Part shown: positions 9,668 to 19,087 of the stretch, piece after piece
Layout: the number at the start of each line of letters is the position of its first letter
Numbering within the stretch: the first letter of the stretch is position 1
DNA from: CAWJMD01 sp963700925
GTDB lineage: Bacteria; Actinomycetota; Actinomycetes; Actinomycetales; CAWJMD01
Direction: 5' to 3'
NCBI GenBank assembly: GCA_963700925.1
Contig: OY969553.1
Coordinates: 372,001-436,000 of the forward strand
Length of the DNA stretch: 64,000 bases
The notes under the pieces: model-generated
Seen by the model: only the letters and a program-made list of their open reading frames with translations
What the model was told of the DNA's origin: nothing
Database searches by the model: none
Position numbers and translations under genes: made by a program

Positions 9668-11770
9668 TCAGGCCGTCAACCAGGTCAAATCCCCACCTTC
9701 TGCCCGAAGGACCGTACCAGCGCCGTCCACCTCGATCAGCACCCGCGAGCCACCCACGACGAGGCCCTCCACCCGCAACCGTCCGACCGGGCACGGGCGC
9801 ATCGGACGTAGCCGCGCCGTGCCCGCCGGCACGTCGACCTCGAGGCCCAGCACGGCCCGCAGCACCGCGACCGCTGACGTCACCGACCATGCCTGCGGCC
9901 GGCAGGCCGCCGGGTACGGCACAGGACGCCCGACCTGAGCAGCAGCGTCGCCCGACCAGAGCTCCGGCAGGCGGTAGTCGAAGGCCGCCGCGGCGGCGAG
10001 CAGGCCCTCCACGAGGTCGCGACCCTGCTCGGCGAGACCGGCCCGAGCCAGGGAGAGCAGCACGATCGCCGTGTCGTGCGGCCAGACGGACCCGCAGTGG
10101 TAGCTGAGTGCCGAGTAGCCACCCGCCGCCGATGACATCGTCCGCAGTCCGAAGCCAGAGCTCATCGTCGGGTCGTTCAGGCGCCGGGCGACTTCGGCTT
10201 CCTCGTCGGCGCCCACGATGCCCGTGCCCAGGAGGTGACCGATGTTGCTCGTGAGCGTGTCGACCCGCGCCTTGCCGGCATCGAGCGCGAGCGCCGGGAA
10301 GCTTCCGGTCTCGTCGGTGACCCAGAACTGCTGCGAGAAGGCCGTTCTCAACAGCGCTGCCTGTCGGCGGTACGGCTCGGTGGAGGTGTCGCCGAAGGCC
10401 TCCAGCAGATCGCTCCCCCGGACGAGTGCCTCGTGCGCGTACCCCTGCACCTCGGCCAGGGCGATCGGTGGACGCGCAACCGAGCCGTCGACGAAGCGGA
10501 TCGAGTCGCCACTGTCCTTCCACCCCTGGTTGGCGAGGCCGGTGCCCTCGCTGTCGACGTACTCGACCAAGTGGTCACCGTCGGGGTCGGCCCAGTGCAG
10601 CAGCCAGTCGAGGGCCGCTCGCGCTGCGGGCAGCAGGTCCGTCACCTGGTCCGCGGGCATCCCCCAGCGCCAGGCGTCGTGCAGCAGGCAGACCCACAGG
10701 GGCGTGGCGTCGACCGTGCCGTAGTAGCTGGACGGCAGGTGCGCGCCGGTGTCGTCGACGACCGTCGCGGCGCGCCGCAGCTCGTGCAGGATCTTGCCCG
10801 GCTGCTGCTGGCTCGGCCTGTCGTGCGCGGTGCCCTGCCGTGCGGCCAGAGTGCGCAACGTGCCCGCTGCCAGCTCGGTGCCCAGCGGCAGCGCCATCCG
10901 TGCAGCCCACAGGCTGTCGCGCCCGAAAAGCGTGAAGTACCAGGGGGTACCGGCCGCCACGAAGACGTCCTCCGGACGGTCGGCCGTCACCATGCGCAGG
11001 CCGCTCAGGTCCTGCAGAGAGGCCTCCAGCCACGCGGCCATGCGCCGGTCGTCCACGTGCACCACCGGGGTCGACCAGCTGGCGTGACCGGTCGGGGCGG
11101 CCATCACCGTGCCACCTGGATCCTGCACCTCCACCGTCCACCCGAAGGGCGTGTCGGTGCGCGGGGCCAGGTCGGTGCGCCAGCGCCACACGGCCGACTC
11201 CCCGTTCAGCTCCAGAGTCGCGCCCGCGACCGGTGCGACGAACGTCAGGTGGCTGACGGTGCCGCCCCGCTGCCACCGCACCGTGTCGTCGTCATGCCGC
11301 TCAGGACTCACGAGCGCGTTGGCGCGGCCGGCCTTCAGCACATCGATCGCGGAGAAGTCCGCCGCCACCTCGACCTCGACCTCCACCGGCACCGGTTCGG
11401 TCGCCGTCGACGAGAGCGCCAGCCGCTCGGTGCACCCACCGGCCACGACCGTGCGCACCCGGTCGAGTCGCACGGTGGGATCAGGGCCGGCGTCGCCGAG
11501 TGCTCGCAGGAGCCCCGTGAACCGGTACCCGTCCACCCCTTGTCGGGCGCTCGAGATTGCCTCGGGCTCAAAACCGTTGACTCGCACCACGGCTCGTGAC
11601 AACACCCGGACGTCCCCGTGCAGCAAGCCTTCGGCCCCGTGACCTCGCACCTGACCGTCGGCCGAGGAACACGCGAGGGTCGGTGCCCGCAGGCAGATCG
11701 CCAGCTCGTGCAGGGCCGGCTGCAGCGACCTGCCGGTGTCGGTCGCGTCGCCCCGCTGGGCCAGGCTCAT
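9668..11770 (-). CDS. Amylo-alpha-1,6-glucosidase / glycogen-debranching-type glycosidase
   Basis: A 700-residue cytosolic enzyme without a signal peptide. The N-terminal half (about 30-260) is the beta-rich domain found in front of bacterial debranching-type glucosidases. The C-terminal half is an (alpha/alpha)6 barrel with LFGRDSLWAARMALPLGT, NQGWKDSGDSIRF and YHCGSVWPHDTAI. Family members hydrolyse alpha-glucosidic bonds in branched or short glucans; the exact bond cannot be stated. ATG at 11768-11770 follows GGGAGG at good spacing. It is divergent from the LacI regulator across 162 bp that contain an operator-like palindrome, so it is likely co-regulated with the importer beyond. Confidence 0.88.
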   Translation of the reverse strand: MSLAQRGDATDTGRSLQPALHELAICLRAPTLACSSADGQVRGHGAEGLLHGDVRVLSRAVVRVNGFEPEAISSARQGVDGYRFTGLLRALGDAGPDPTVRLDRVRTVVAGGCTERLALSSTATEPVPVEVEVEVAADFSAIDVLKAGRANALVSPERHDDDTVRWQRGGTVSHLTFVAPVAGATLELNGESAVWRWRTDLAPRTDTPFGWTVEVQDPGGTVMAAPTGHASWSTPVVHVDDRRMAAWLEASLQDLSGLRMVTADRPEDVFVAAGTPWYFTLFGRDSLWAARMALPLGTELAAGTLRTLAARQGTAHDRPSQQQPGKILHELRRAATVVDDTGAHLPSSYYGTVDATPLWVCLLHDAWRWGMPADQVTDLLPAARAALDWLLHWADPDGDHLVEYVDSEGTGLANQGWKDSGDSIRFVDGSVARPPIALAEVQGYAHEALVRGSDLLEAFGDTSTEPYRRQAALLRTAFSQQFWVTDETGSFPALALDAGKARVDTLTSNIGHLLGTGIVGADEEAEVARRLNDPTMSSGFGLRTMSSAAGGYSALSYHCGSVWPHDTAIVLLSLARAGLAEQGRDLVEGLLAAAAAFDYRLPELWSGDAAAQVGRPVPYPAACRPQAWSVTSAVAVLRAVLGLEVDVPAGTARLRPMRPCPVGRLRVEGLVVGGSRVLIEVDGAGTVLRAEGGDLTWLTA

Positions 11771-11852
11771 CACCGTCCTCCCCTCGGCCAGTCCGACAGA
11801 CGCGACATCTTGACAGGAACCGCCCACTCGGAGCAGTGTGCGTTGTGTTCCG

Positions 11853-11866
11853 TTTTATCGATCAAA
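11853..11866. promoter_or_regulatory. Candidate LacI-family operator
   Basis: TTTTATCGATCAAA is palindromic at six of seven pairs around a central CG, as is usual for LacI-family sites. It is AT-rich in a very GC-rich region and lies between the divergent debranching and LacI genes. Confidence 0.5.
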
Positions 11867-11932
11867 TCACACCGCCTGACCGCGGGTCCAGCCTCCGGTC
11901 GGCACGACGAAACAACGCGGCGGAGGTGCGAG

Positions 11933-12943
11933 GTGGCAGTCAGGGCAACCCTCGACAGCGTCGCCAAGCGCGCCCAGGTCAGCCGCCAGACCGTCTCCAA
12001 CGTGATCAACTCCCCCCACCGCGTCCAGGCAGACACGGCCCGTCGGGTCCAGCAAGCCATCGACCAGCTGGGCTACCAGCCCTCGCGGGCCGCACGCCAG
12101 CTGCGCACGCGACGCTCGATGCTGCTCGGGCTGCGCCTCGAGCCCGACCGCGGCGGCATCAACGGGGCCCTGCTCGACCGGTTCCTGCACGCGGTGGTCG
12201 ACGTCGCGCAGCGTGTGTCGTACCGCGTCGTGCTCTTCACGGCCGACTCCGACCACGACGAGATCGGTTCGTACACAGACCTGCTGGCGTCCAGCGAGTT
12301 GGACGGATTCCTCTTGACCAGCACCCACCACGGCGACCCGAGGACGTCGTGGCTGGCCAGTCGCGGCATCCCGTTCTCCACGTTCGGCCGCCCATGGGGG
12401 GCCGTCGACCAGCACCACTCCTGGGTCGACGTGGACGGCGCGGCCGGCACGCGTGCCGCCGTCGAGCATCTGACGTCTCTCGGTCATCGACGGATCGGGT
12501 TCATCGGCTGGCCGAGCGGATCGGGCGTCGGCGACGACCGCCGAGCCGGTTGGGAATCGGCTGTGCGTGAGGCACGCCTCCCGGCGACCCGCAGCCTCCA
12601 GGCCTGGGTGGAGGACGACGTCCGCGCAGGCCGTGCGGCGGCGTCGAGCCTGCTGGCGCGTCCCCGTCCCCCCACCGCGTTGGTCTGTGCGAGCGACTCG
12701 CTCGCACTGGGCGCCCACGACGTCGACCCCACAGTCGCGGTGATCGGCTTCGACGACACCCCGGTGGCACGAGCCGTCGGGCTCACCAGCGTCGCGCAGC
12801 CGGTCGTTCCGGCCGCCGCAGCGTGCTTCGAGCAGGTGCTCGAGGTCATCACCGGTAGGGCCCGGGCGTCACAGCAGCTGCTGCTCGAGCCGACCCTCAC
12901 CGTCCGATCGTCCACCCCCGCTGCGGCACCCTCCGGCAGCTGA
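11933..12943 (+). CDS. LacI-family transcriptional regulator
   Basis: A 336-residue regulator. The N-terminal HTH reads TLDSVAKRAQVSRQTVSNVIN, and the hinge RAARQLRTRRS is followed by a periplasmic-binding-protein-like sensor domain with the C-terminal IGFDDTPVARAVGLTSVAQP signature. GTG at 11933 with an upstream GGAGG gives the standard N-terminus; the frame is open for about 105 more codons upstream, which run antisense to the debranching gene. It lies 15 bp before the binding-protein gene and probably represses both that operon and the divergent glucosidase through the palindrome at 11853-11866. Confidence 0.94.
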   Translation: MAVRATLDSVAKRAQVSRQTVSNVINSPHRVQADTARRVQQAIDQLGYQPSRAARQLRTRRSMLLGLRLEPDRGGINGALLDRFLHAVVDVAQRVSYRVVLFTADSDHDEIGSYTDLLASSELDGFLLTSTHHGDPRTSWLASRGIPFSTFGRPWGAVDQHHSWVDVDGAAGTRAAVEHLTSLGHRRIGFIGWPSGSGVGDDRRAGWESAVREARLPATRSLQAWVEDDVRAGRAAASSLLARPRPPTALVCASDSLALGAHDVDPTVAVIGFDDTPVARAVGLTSVAQPVVPAAAACFEQVLEVITGRARASQQLLLEPTLTVRSSTPAAAPSGS

Positions 12944-12958
12944 ACGAGGAGAACCCTG

Positions 12959-14203
12959 ATGAACCGCTTGCACCGACCCAGTACCGCGCTGAGTGTGGTC
13001 GTTGCGCTCTCGCTGACCCTCTCCGCCTGCGGGGGCAGCGGATTCGACGAGGACGCCGAGCCCGAGGAGGAGCAGTCCGGTCCCGTCGAGCTGTCCGTCA
13101 TGATCGGCTCGAGTGGTCCGGCCGAGACCGAGGCCGTCACGGCGGCGGCCGACGCGTGGGCCGAGGAGTCGGGCAACACCGCCGAGGTGATCGCGGCGCA
13201 GGACCTCAACCAGCAGCTCAGCCAGGGTTTCGCCGCAGGGTCTCCCCCGGACGTCTTCTACGTCAGCTCCGACCTGGTGGCCAGCTACGCCGCCAACGGC
13301 TCGCTCGAGCCGTACGCAGCCGACATGGAGAACGCCGACGACTTCTACCCCAACCTGCGTGAGGCGTTCACCGTCGACGACGAGTACTACTGCGCTCCCA
13401 AGGACTTCTCGACCCTGGCGCTGGTGATCAACAACGCGTCGTGGGAGGCGGCCGGCCTCACCGACGACGACATCCCGACGACGTGGGAGGAGCTGAGCAC
13501 CGTTGCCCAGAAGCTGACGACGCCGACCCAGGTGGGCCTGACGACCAGCACCGAGTTCCAGCGCCTCGGCGCGTTCATGGCGCAGGCCGGGGGCGGGCTG
13601 GTCACCGACGGCGAGCCGACAGCCAACAGCAGCGAGAACATCGAGGCGCTCGAGTACGTCCAGTCGATGCTCTCCGCCGGCTCGATGAAGTTCGCGGTGG
13701 ACCTCGACGCCGGCTGGGCGGGCGAGGCATTCGGCACAGGCAAGGCGGCGATGACGATCGAGGGCAACTGGATCCTCGGCGCGCTCGGCGCGGACTGGCC
13801 CGACGTCGACTACCGGATCGCCACGCTGCCCGAGGGACCGGCCGGAGCCGGCACGTTCTCGTTCACGAACTGCTGGGGCATCGCAGCGGACGGCGAGAAC
13901 AAGGACGCTGCCCGGGACATGGTCGAGTTCCTCACCTCGAGCGAGCAGCAGATGGCGTTCGCCAAGGCCTTCGGCGTGATGCCGTCGGTCGAGTCGGCCG
14001 CTGATCAGTGGCGCACCGACAACCCAGACGCCACAGCGTTCCTCGACCAGGCCGACTACGCCGTTGCCATCCCCAACAACGAGGGCATCTCCGACGTCGT
14101 CGCCGACCTGAACGCGCAGCTGGAAGGCCTGACGTCCGGCGACCCGCAGGCAATCCTCGACTCCGCGCAGACCAACCTCGAGGCCGTGCTGGGAGCTTCG
14201 TGA
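12959..14203 (+). CDS. Oligosaccharide ABC transporter substrate-binding lipoprotein
   Basis: A 414-residue MalE-like (family 1) extracellular binding protein. The signal peptide ends in LSAC with lipidated Cys24, followed by an acidic linker. The middle shows PDVFYVSSDLVASYAANG and AGEAFGTGKAAMTIEGNW, typical of CUT1 binding proteins for malto-, cello- or other oligosaccharides. GAGGAG precedes the ATG. Its TGA stop overlaps the GTG start of the first permease (GTGA at 14200-14203). Together with the debranching enzyme next door, an alpha-glucan-derived ligand is the best guess. Confidence 0.93.
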   Translation: MNRLHRPSTALSVVVALSLTLSACGGSGFDEDAEPEEEQSGPVELSVMIGSSGPAETEAVTAAADAWAEESGNTAEVIAAQDLNQQLSQGFAAGSPPDVFYVSSDLVASYAANGSLEPYAADMENADDFYPNLREAFTVDDEYYCAPKDFSTLALVINNASWEAAGLTDDDIPTTWEELSTVAQKLTTPTQVGLTTSTEFQRLGAFMAQAGGGLVTDGEPTANSSENIEALEYVQSMLSAGSMKFAVDLDAGWAGEAFGTGKAAMTIEGNWILGALGADWPDVDYRIATLPEGPAGAGTFSFTNCWGIAADGENKDAARDMVEFLTSSEQQMAFAKAFGVMPSVESAADQWRTDNPDATAFLDQADYAVAIPNNEGISDVVADLNAQLEGLTSGDPQAILDSAQTNLEAVLGAS

Positions 14204-15315
14204 CGCGGTCGCGCTCCCGAGGCTCCCGTGACACGGGAGTCTCGGGGGTCCGGAGCCACGAGGCGGCTGCGGGCTGGCTCTTCACGGCGCCCGCACTGGT
14301 GATCCTCGGCCTCTTCCTGGTGGTCCCCGTGCTGATGGCCGCCTGGGTCAGCGTGAGCGACTGGAACGGGCGCGGCAGCCCGTTCGCCTCGACGGTCGGC
14401 TTCGTGGGAACCGACAACTACCGCCACGTCCTCACCAGCGAGGGCGGCCTGCAGGCAAGGGACTTCGGGACGGCCCTACGCAACAACTTCTGGTACGTGG
14501 TCCTTGTCGTTCCCCTGCAGACGGCCGCGGCCCTGACGCTGGCCGTGCTGGTCAACCGCAAGATCCTGCGCGGACGGGGTCTCTTCCGGACCGTCTTCTA
14601 CTTCCCGTCCGTCACCAGCTCGGTCGCGATCGTGCTGGTCTTCCTCTTCCTGTTCAGCGGCAGCGGCGCCGTGAACAGGGTGCTGTCGTGGCTCGGCATC
14701 AACGGGCCGAACTGGTTCGCCGACCCGCGGGGCGTGCTGCACGTACTGCTGGGCGTGGTCGGCGTGGACGACGGTCCCGGCCCGTTGGTCGACCACGGGT
14801 TCCTGTCGCTCTCGTGGTGGGACTGGCTCGCCGGCCCGAGCGTGGCCATGAGTGCCCTGGTGCTGCTGGCGGTCTTCACGACGTCGGGCACGTTCATGCT
14901 GCTGTTCATCGCTGCGCTGCAGAACATCTCGGGAGAGGTCGAGGAGGCGGCGATGATGGACGGCGCCACCGGCTGGCAGCGGTTCCGCCACATCACCCTC
15001 CCCATGCTGCGCCCCACGATGTTCACGGTGCTGACCCTCGGGCTGATCGGTACGTGGCAGGTCTTCGACCAGATCTACGTGGGCACGCAGGGCGGTCCGG
15101 CCAAGACCACGATCACTCCTGCGTACCTGAGCTACACCGCATCGCTCCAGCACCAGAACTGGGGTCAGGGCGCGGCCATCGCCTTCATCCTCTTCTTCAT
15201 CATCGTGATCCTGGCTCTCCTGCAGCGATGGGCTTTGCGCGAGCGCACCACTGTGCCGCAGCGGAAGCGCTACGTGCCGGCTGGCCCCATGAGCAGCACA
15301 GGGAGCGCCCGGTGA
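14200..15315 (+). CDS. ABC sugar permease, MalF type
   Basis: A 371-residue CUT1 permease with an N-terminal membrane segment (WLFTAPALVILGLFLVVPVL) and about six core helices. The cytosolic EAA loop reads EEAAMMDGATGWQRFRHITL, which contacts the ATPase. A segment around residues 170-215 (ADPRGVLHVLLGVVG and following) is longer and less hydrophobic than in most homologues. GTG at 14200 overlaps the previous stop, indicating coupling; upstream in-frame codons overlap the binding-protein gene and are unlikely to be used. Confidence 0.92.
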   Translation: MTRSRSRGSRDTGVSGVRSHEAAAGWLFTAPALVILGLFLVVPVLMAAWVSVSDWNGRGSPFASTVGFVGTDNYRHVLTSEGGLQARDFGTALRNNFWYVVLVVPLQTAAALTLAVLVNRKILRGRGLFRTVFYFPSVTSSVAIVLVFLFLFSGSGAVNRVLSWLGINGPNWFADPRGVLHVLLGVVGVDDGPGPLVDHGFLSLSWWDWLAGPSVAMSALVLLAVFTTSGTFMLLFIAALQNISGEVEEAAMMDGATGWQRFRHITLPMLRPTMFTVLTLGLIGTWQVFDQIYVGTQGGPAKTTITPAYLSYTASLQHQNWGQGAAIAFILFFIIVILALLQRWALRERTTVPQRKRYVPAGPMSSTGSAR

Positions 15316-16151
15316 GCGCTCGCCGTCGGATGCTCAGCACCTCACTGGGGTACGCGCTCCTCCTTGTCATCGCCCTCATGTACGTCTTCCCGTTCCTGAT
15401 CCAGATCTCGACGTCGTTCAAGACCGACAGCGACGCGACACAGAACCCGCTGACGCTGATCCCCGAGACGTGGACGTCGGCGACCTACCAGACGCTCTTC
15501 GCCGGCGACCTGCCGTTCCTGACGTGGACGATGAACTCCGTCATCGTCAGCCTGTTCGTCACGGCCGGCCGAGTGCTGTTCTGCTCCATGGCGGGATACG
15601 CCTTGGCGCGCCTGCACTTTCGTGGCAGGGGTGCTCTCTTCGCCGGGCTGATCGCCGTGATGGCAGTGCCACCCGTCGTTCTGCTGATCCCCAAGTTCCT
15701 CGTGGTCAACCAGCTAGGCATCTACGACAGCTACGCGGGGATGATCATCCCGCTGATCGTCGACGCGACCGGCGTCTTCATCATGAAGAACTTCTTCGAG
15801 TCGATCCCGGTCAGCGTCGAGGAGGCGGCGCGTATCGACGGAGCCGGCGTGTTCCGCACCTTCTGGTCCGTCGTCCTGCCGATCGCCCGTCCGGCCCTCA
15901 TCACGCTGGTGATCCTGTCGTTCCAGGGATCCTGGAACGAGCTGTCGCACTTCGTGGTGACGGCCCAGAGCCCTGAGCTGCACACCTTGACGAAGGGCGT
16001 CGCGACCCTGACCGCCGGAGGGCGCAGCCAGGCCCAGGAGTTCCCCCTCAAGCTGGCGGCATCGGCCCTCATGACGATTCCGGTCGCCCTGATGTTCTTC
16101 GTCTTCCAGCGCCACATCATGAGCACCGCCGAAGGCGCCGAGAAGGGCTGA
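15312..16151 (+). CDS. ABC sugar permease, MalG type
   Basis: A 279-residue CUT1 permease with six predicted helices and the EAA loop VEEAARIDGAGVFRTFWSVV. The GTG at 15312 overlaps the previous stop (GTGA). No ATP-binding subunit follows: the next gene is the convergent acnA. In actinobacteria such importers usually share one MsiK-like ATPase encoded elsewhere, so the transporter is probably functional but incomplete within this window. Confidence 0.93.
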   Translation: MSARRRMLSTSLGYALLLVIALMYVFPFLIQISTSFKTDSDATQNPLTLIPETWTSATYQTLFAGDLPFLTWTMNSVIVSLFVTAGRVLFCSMAGYALARLHFRGRGALFAGLIAVMAVPPVVLLIPKFLVVNQLGIYDSYAGMIIPLIVDATGVFIMKNFFESIPVSVEEAARIDGAGVFRTFWSVVLPIARPALITLVILSFQGSWNELSHFVVTAQSPELHTLTKGVATLTAGGRSQAQEFPLKLAASALMTIPVALMFFVFQRHIMSTAEGAEKG

Positions 16152-16175
16152 GCCTCAGCCAGTCTCGAGCGCCGT

Positions 16176-18977
16176 TCAGCTCACGAGCGAGCGCAACACG
16201 TACTGCAGGATGCCGCCGTTGCGGTAGTAGTCGGCCTCGCCCGGGGTGTCGATACGCAGCACCGCGTCGAACTCGACGGGCTCGCCGCCTTCACGCGTTG
16301 CCACGACCTTCACTGTGGACGGGGTGGACCCGTCGTTCAGGGCGGTCACGCCCGAGACGTCGAAGCTCTCGGTGCCGTCGAGCCCGAGCGACTCGGCTGT
16401 CTTTCCCTGCGGGTACTGCAGGGGCAGCACGCCCATCCCGATCAGGTTGGAGCGGTGGATGCGCTCGTACGACTCCGCGATCACGGCTCGCACGCCGAGC
16501 AGCGCGGTGCCCTTCGCCGCCCAGTCGCGGCTCGAGCCCGACCCGTACTCCTTGCCCGCCAGGACCACGAGGGGAGTGTCCGACTCGGCGTAGTGCTGGG
16601 CCGCCTCGTAGATGCTCGTCTGCTCCCCACTCGCCGTGAAGTCGCGGGTGAAGCCGCCCTGCACGTCGTCGAGCAGCAGGTTGCGCAGCCGGATGTTGGC
16701 GAAAGTGCCGCGGATCATCACCTCGTGGTTGCCACGTCGCGAGCCGTACGAGTTGAAGTCCTTGCGCTCGACACCGTGCTCCGACAGGTACACGCCAGCG
16801 GGGCTGTCGGCCTTGATCGAGCCGGCCGGGCTGATGTGGTCCGTGGTCACAGAGTCACCCAGCAGCGCCAGCACGCGCGCGCCGCTGATGTCGGTCACCG
16901 GCGACGGCTCGCGCTGCATGCCGTCGAAGTACGGCGGCTTGCGCACGTAGGTCGACTCCGCGTCCCACTCGAAGGTGTTGCCCTCAGGCGTCGGCAGTGA
17001 CTGCCAGCGCTCGTCGCCGGCGAAGACATCGGCGTAGTCGGTGGTGAACATCTCCTGGGTGATCGACGCCTCGACGACGCGTGCCACTTCGCTTGCCTCT
17101 GGCCAGATCTCGCGCAGGAAGACGTCGGTGCCGTCCTCAGCGGTGCCGATCGGGTCGCTGTCCGGGTCCCAGTCCATGGTGCCGGCCAGCGCGTACGCGA
17201 CCACCAGGGGCGGCGACGCGAGGTAGTTCATCTTGATGTCGGGGTTGATGCGACCCTCGAAGTTGCGGTTGCCGGAGAGCACCGAGACGACCGACAGGTC
17301 GTGCTCGTTCACGACCGCAGACACCTCTTCGGGCAGTGGCCCCGAGTTGCCGATGCAGGTCGTGCACCCGTAGCCGACCAGGTGGAAGCCCAGCTTCTCC
17401 ATGTACGGCACGAGTCCGGCCTTCTCGTAGTAGTCCATGACCACCTTCGAGCCGGGCGCCAGTGAGGTCTTCACCCACGGCTTGACCGTCAGGCCGCGTT
17501 CGACCGCCTTCTTGGCCAGCAGCGCCGCCGCGACCATCACCGACGGGTTCGAGGTGTTCGTGCACGAGGTGATGGACGCGATCGCGACGTGCCCGTGGTC
17601 GAGCTCGGTCTCCGTGCCGTCGGCCGTCGTGAAGGCGACCTGCTGGCTCGGGCGGCCCTCGGCCGAGGGCACCGCGTGGCTGTCGCGAGGTGCGTCCTGG
17701 GCGACCTCGTCGTCGGTCTGGCGGTGGAACCCGGGCGAGTCGCTCGCCGGGAACGACTCCTTGCCGGCCTCGTCGACCACACCCTCGGGGTCGTCGCTGA
17801 CGTAGTCGGTGAGGGCCGCGCGGAACGCGGCCTTGGCGTCGGTCATCGCGATGCGGTCCTGCGGACGCTTGGGACCGGCGATGCTCGGCACGACGCTCGA
17901 GAGGTCCAGCTCGAGGTACTCGGAGAACGTGATGTCGACGGACGGGTCGTGCCAGAGGCCCTGCTCCTTGGCGTAGGCCTCGACCAGGGCGACCTGCTCG
18001 TCGCTTCGCCCGGTGAGTCGCAGGTAGCCGAGGGTGACGTCGTCGACGGGGAAAATCGCTGCGGTTGAACCGAACTCAGGGCTCATGTTGCCGATCGTGG
18101 CGCGGTTCGCGAGCGGTACGGCTGCGACGCCCTCGCCGTAGAACTCGACGAACTTGCCCACCACGCCGTGCTGCCGCAACATCTCGGTGATCGTCAGCAC
18201 GACATCGGTTGCCGTTGCGCCGGCAGGGATCTCACCGCTCAGCTTGAAACCGACCACGCGCGGGATGAGCATCGACACGGGCTGGCCGAGCATCGCCGCC
18301 TCGGCCTCGATGCCCCCGACACCCCAGCCGAGAACGCCGAGGCCGTTGACCATCGTGGTGTGCGAGTCGGTTCCGACGCAGGTGTCGGGGTACGCCACTC
18401 CGTCACGCTCGTAGACCACCTTGGCGAGGTGCTCGATGTTGACCTGGTGCACGATGCCGGTGCCGGGAGGGACGACCTTGAAGTCGTCGAACGCGGTCTG
18501 GCCCCAGCGAAGGAACTGGTAGCGCTCCCCGTTGCGCTGGTACTCGAGGTCGACGTTGCGGGCGAACGCGTCGGGGCGTGCGAAGACGTCCGTGATGACG
18601 GAGTGGTCGATGACGAGCTCGGCGGGAGCGAGGGGGTTGATCTTGGACGCGTCGCCACCGAGGTCGGCGACCGCCTCGCGCATGGTCGCCAGGTCGACGA
18701 TGCAGGGCACGCCGGTGAAGTCCTGCATGATCACGCGGGCCGGCGTGAACTGGATCTCGGTGTCGGGCTGGGCCTCCGGGTCCCAGCCCGCGAGGGCGCG
18801 GACGTGGTCGGCGGTGATGTTCGCGCCGTCCTCCGTGCGCAGCAGGTTCTCCAGCAGGACCTTGAGGCTGAACGGGAGGCGATCAGCGCCCTCCACCGCC
18901 GCGAGCCGGTAGATCTCGTAGGACTTCTCCCCCACCTGCAGGGTGTCCTTGGCGCCGAAGCTGTCGATGCTGCTCAC
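16176..18977 (-). CDS. acnA: Aconitate hydratase A
   Basis: Interconverts citrate and isocitrate in the TCA cycle. The 933-residue product is of the AcnA/IRP1 class. The [4Fe-4S] ligands are Cys472 (in ITSCTNTSNPSV), Cys538 and Cys541 (in GCTTCIGN), with the 66- and 3-residue spacing of the family. The C-terminal swivel domain has GKEYGSGSSRDWAAKG. An insertion around residues 395-450 (acidic, Ser/Asp-rich) is common in actinobacterial AcnA. GTG at 18975-18977 follows GGAGAGG. A near-perfect palindrome at 19006-19027 overlaps the expected promoter. Confidence 0.98.
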   Translation of the reverse strand: MSSIDSFGAKDTLQVGEKSYEIYRLAAVEGADRLPFSLKVLLENLLRTEDGANITADHVRALAGWDPEAQPDTEIQFTPARVIMQDFTGVPCIVDLATMREAVADLGGDASKINPLAPAELVIDHSVITDVFARPDAFARNVDLEYQRNGERYQFLRWGQTAFDDFKVVPPGTGIVHQVNIEHLAKVVYERDGVAYPDTCVGTDSHTTMVNGLGVLGWGVGGIEAEAAMLGQPVSMLIPRVVGFKLSGEIPAGATATDVVLTITEMLRQHGVVGKFVEFYGEGVAAVPLANRATIGNMSPEFGSTAAIFPVDDVTLGYLRLTGRSDEQVALVEAYAKEQGLWHDPSVDITFSEYLELDLSSVVPSIAGPKRPQDRIAMTDAKAAFRAALTDYVSDDPEGVVDEAGKESFPASDSPGFHRQTDDEVAQDAPRDSHAVPSAEGRPSQQVAFTTADGTETELDHGHVAIASITSCTNTSNPSVMVAAALLAKKAVERGLTVKPWVKTSLAPGSKVVMDYYEKAGLVPYMEKLGFHLVGYGCTTCIGNSGPLPEEVSAVVNEHDLSVVSVLSGNRNFEGRINPDIKMNYLASPPLVVAYALAGTMDWDPDSDPIGTAEDGTDVFLREIWPEASEVARVVEASITQEMFTTDYADVFAGDERWQSLPTPEGNTFEWDAESTYVRKPPYFDGMQREPSPVTDISGARVLALLGDSVTTDHISPAGSIKADSPAGVYLSEHGVERKDFNSYGSRRGNHEVMIRGTFANIRLRNLLLDDVQGGFTRDFTASGEQTSIYEAAQHYAESDTPLVVLAGKEYGSGSSRDWAAKGTALLGVRAVIAESYERIHRSNLIGMGVLPLQYPQGKTAESLGLDGTESFDVSGVTALNDGSTPSTVKVVATREGGEPVEFDAVLRIDTPGEADYYRNGGILQYVLRSLVS

Positions 18978-19005
18978 GCTCGATCCTCTCCTCGTCCCCT
19001 GGCAA

Positions 19006-19027
19006 AGTATCTCGACGTCAAGATACT
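19006..19027. promoter_or_regulatory. Near-perfect palindromic operator upstream of acnA
   Basis: The left arm AGTATCTCGAC is mirrored by the right arm with a single mismatched pair out of eleven. It starts 28 bp before the acnA start and covers a possible -10 (TAGTAT on the minus strand). The shape resembles MarR-family TATCTxGA-type sites; TamR-like control of aconitase genes is known in Streptomyces. The identity of the regulator here is an inference. Confidence 0.6.
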
Positions 19028-19087
19028 ACGGTCCCTCAGGCCGCGCCAACGGTGCCACGAGCCGGTCGCGAGCACATCTGCCGGGGG

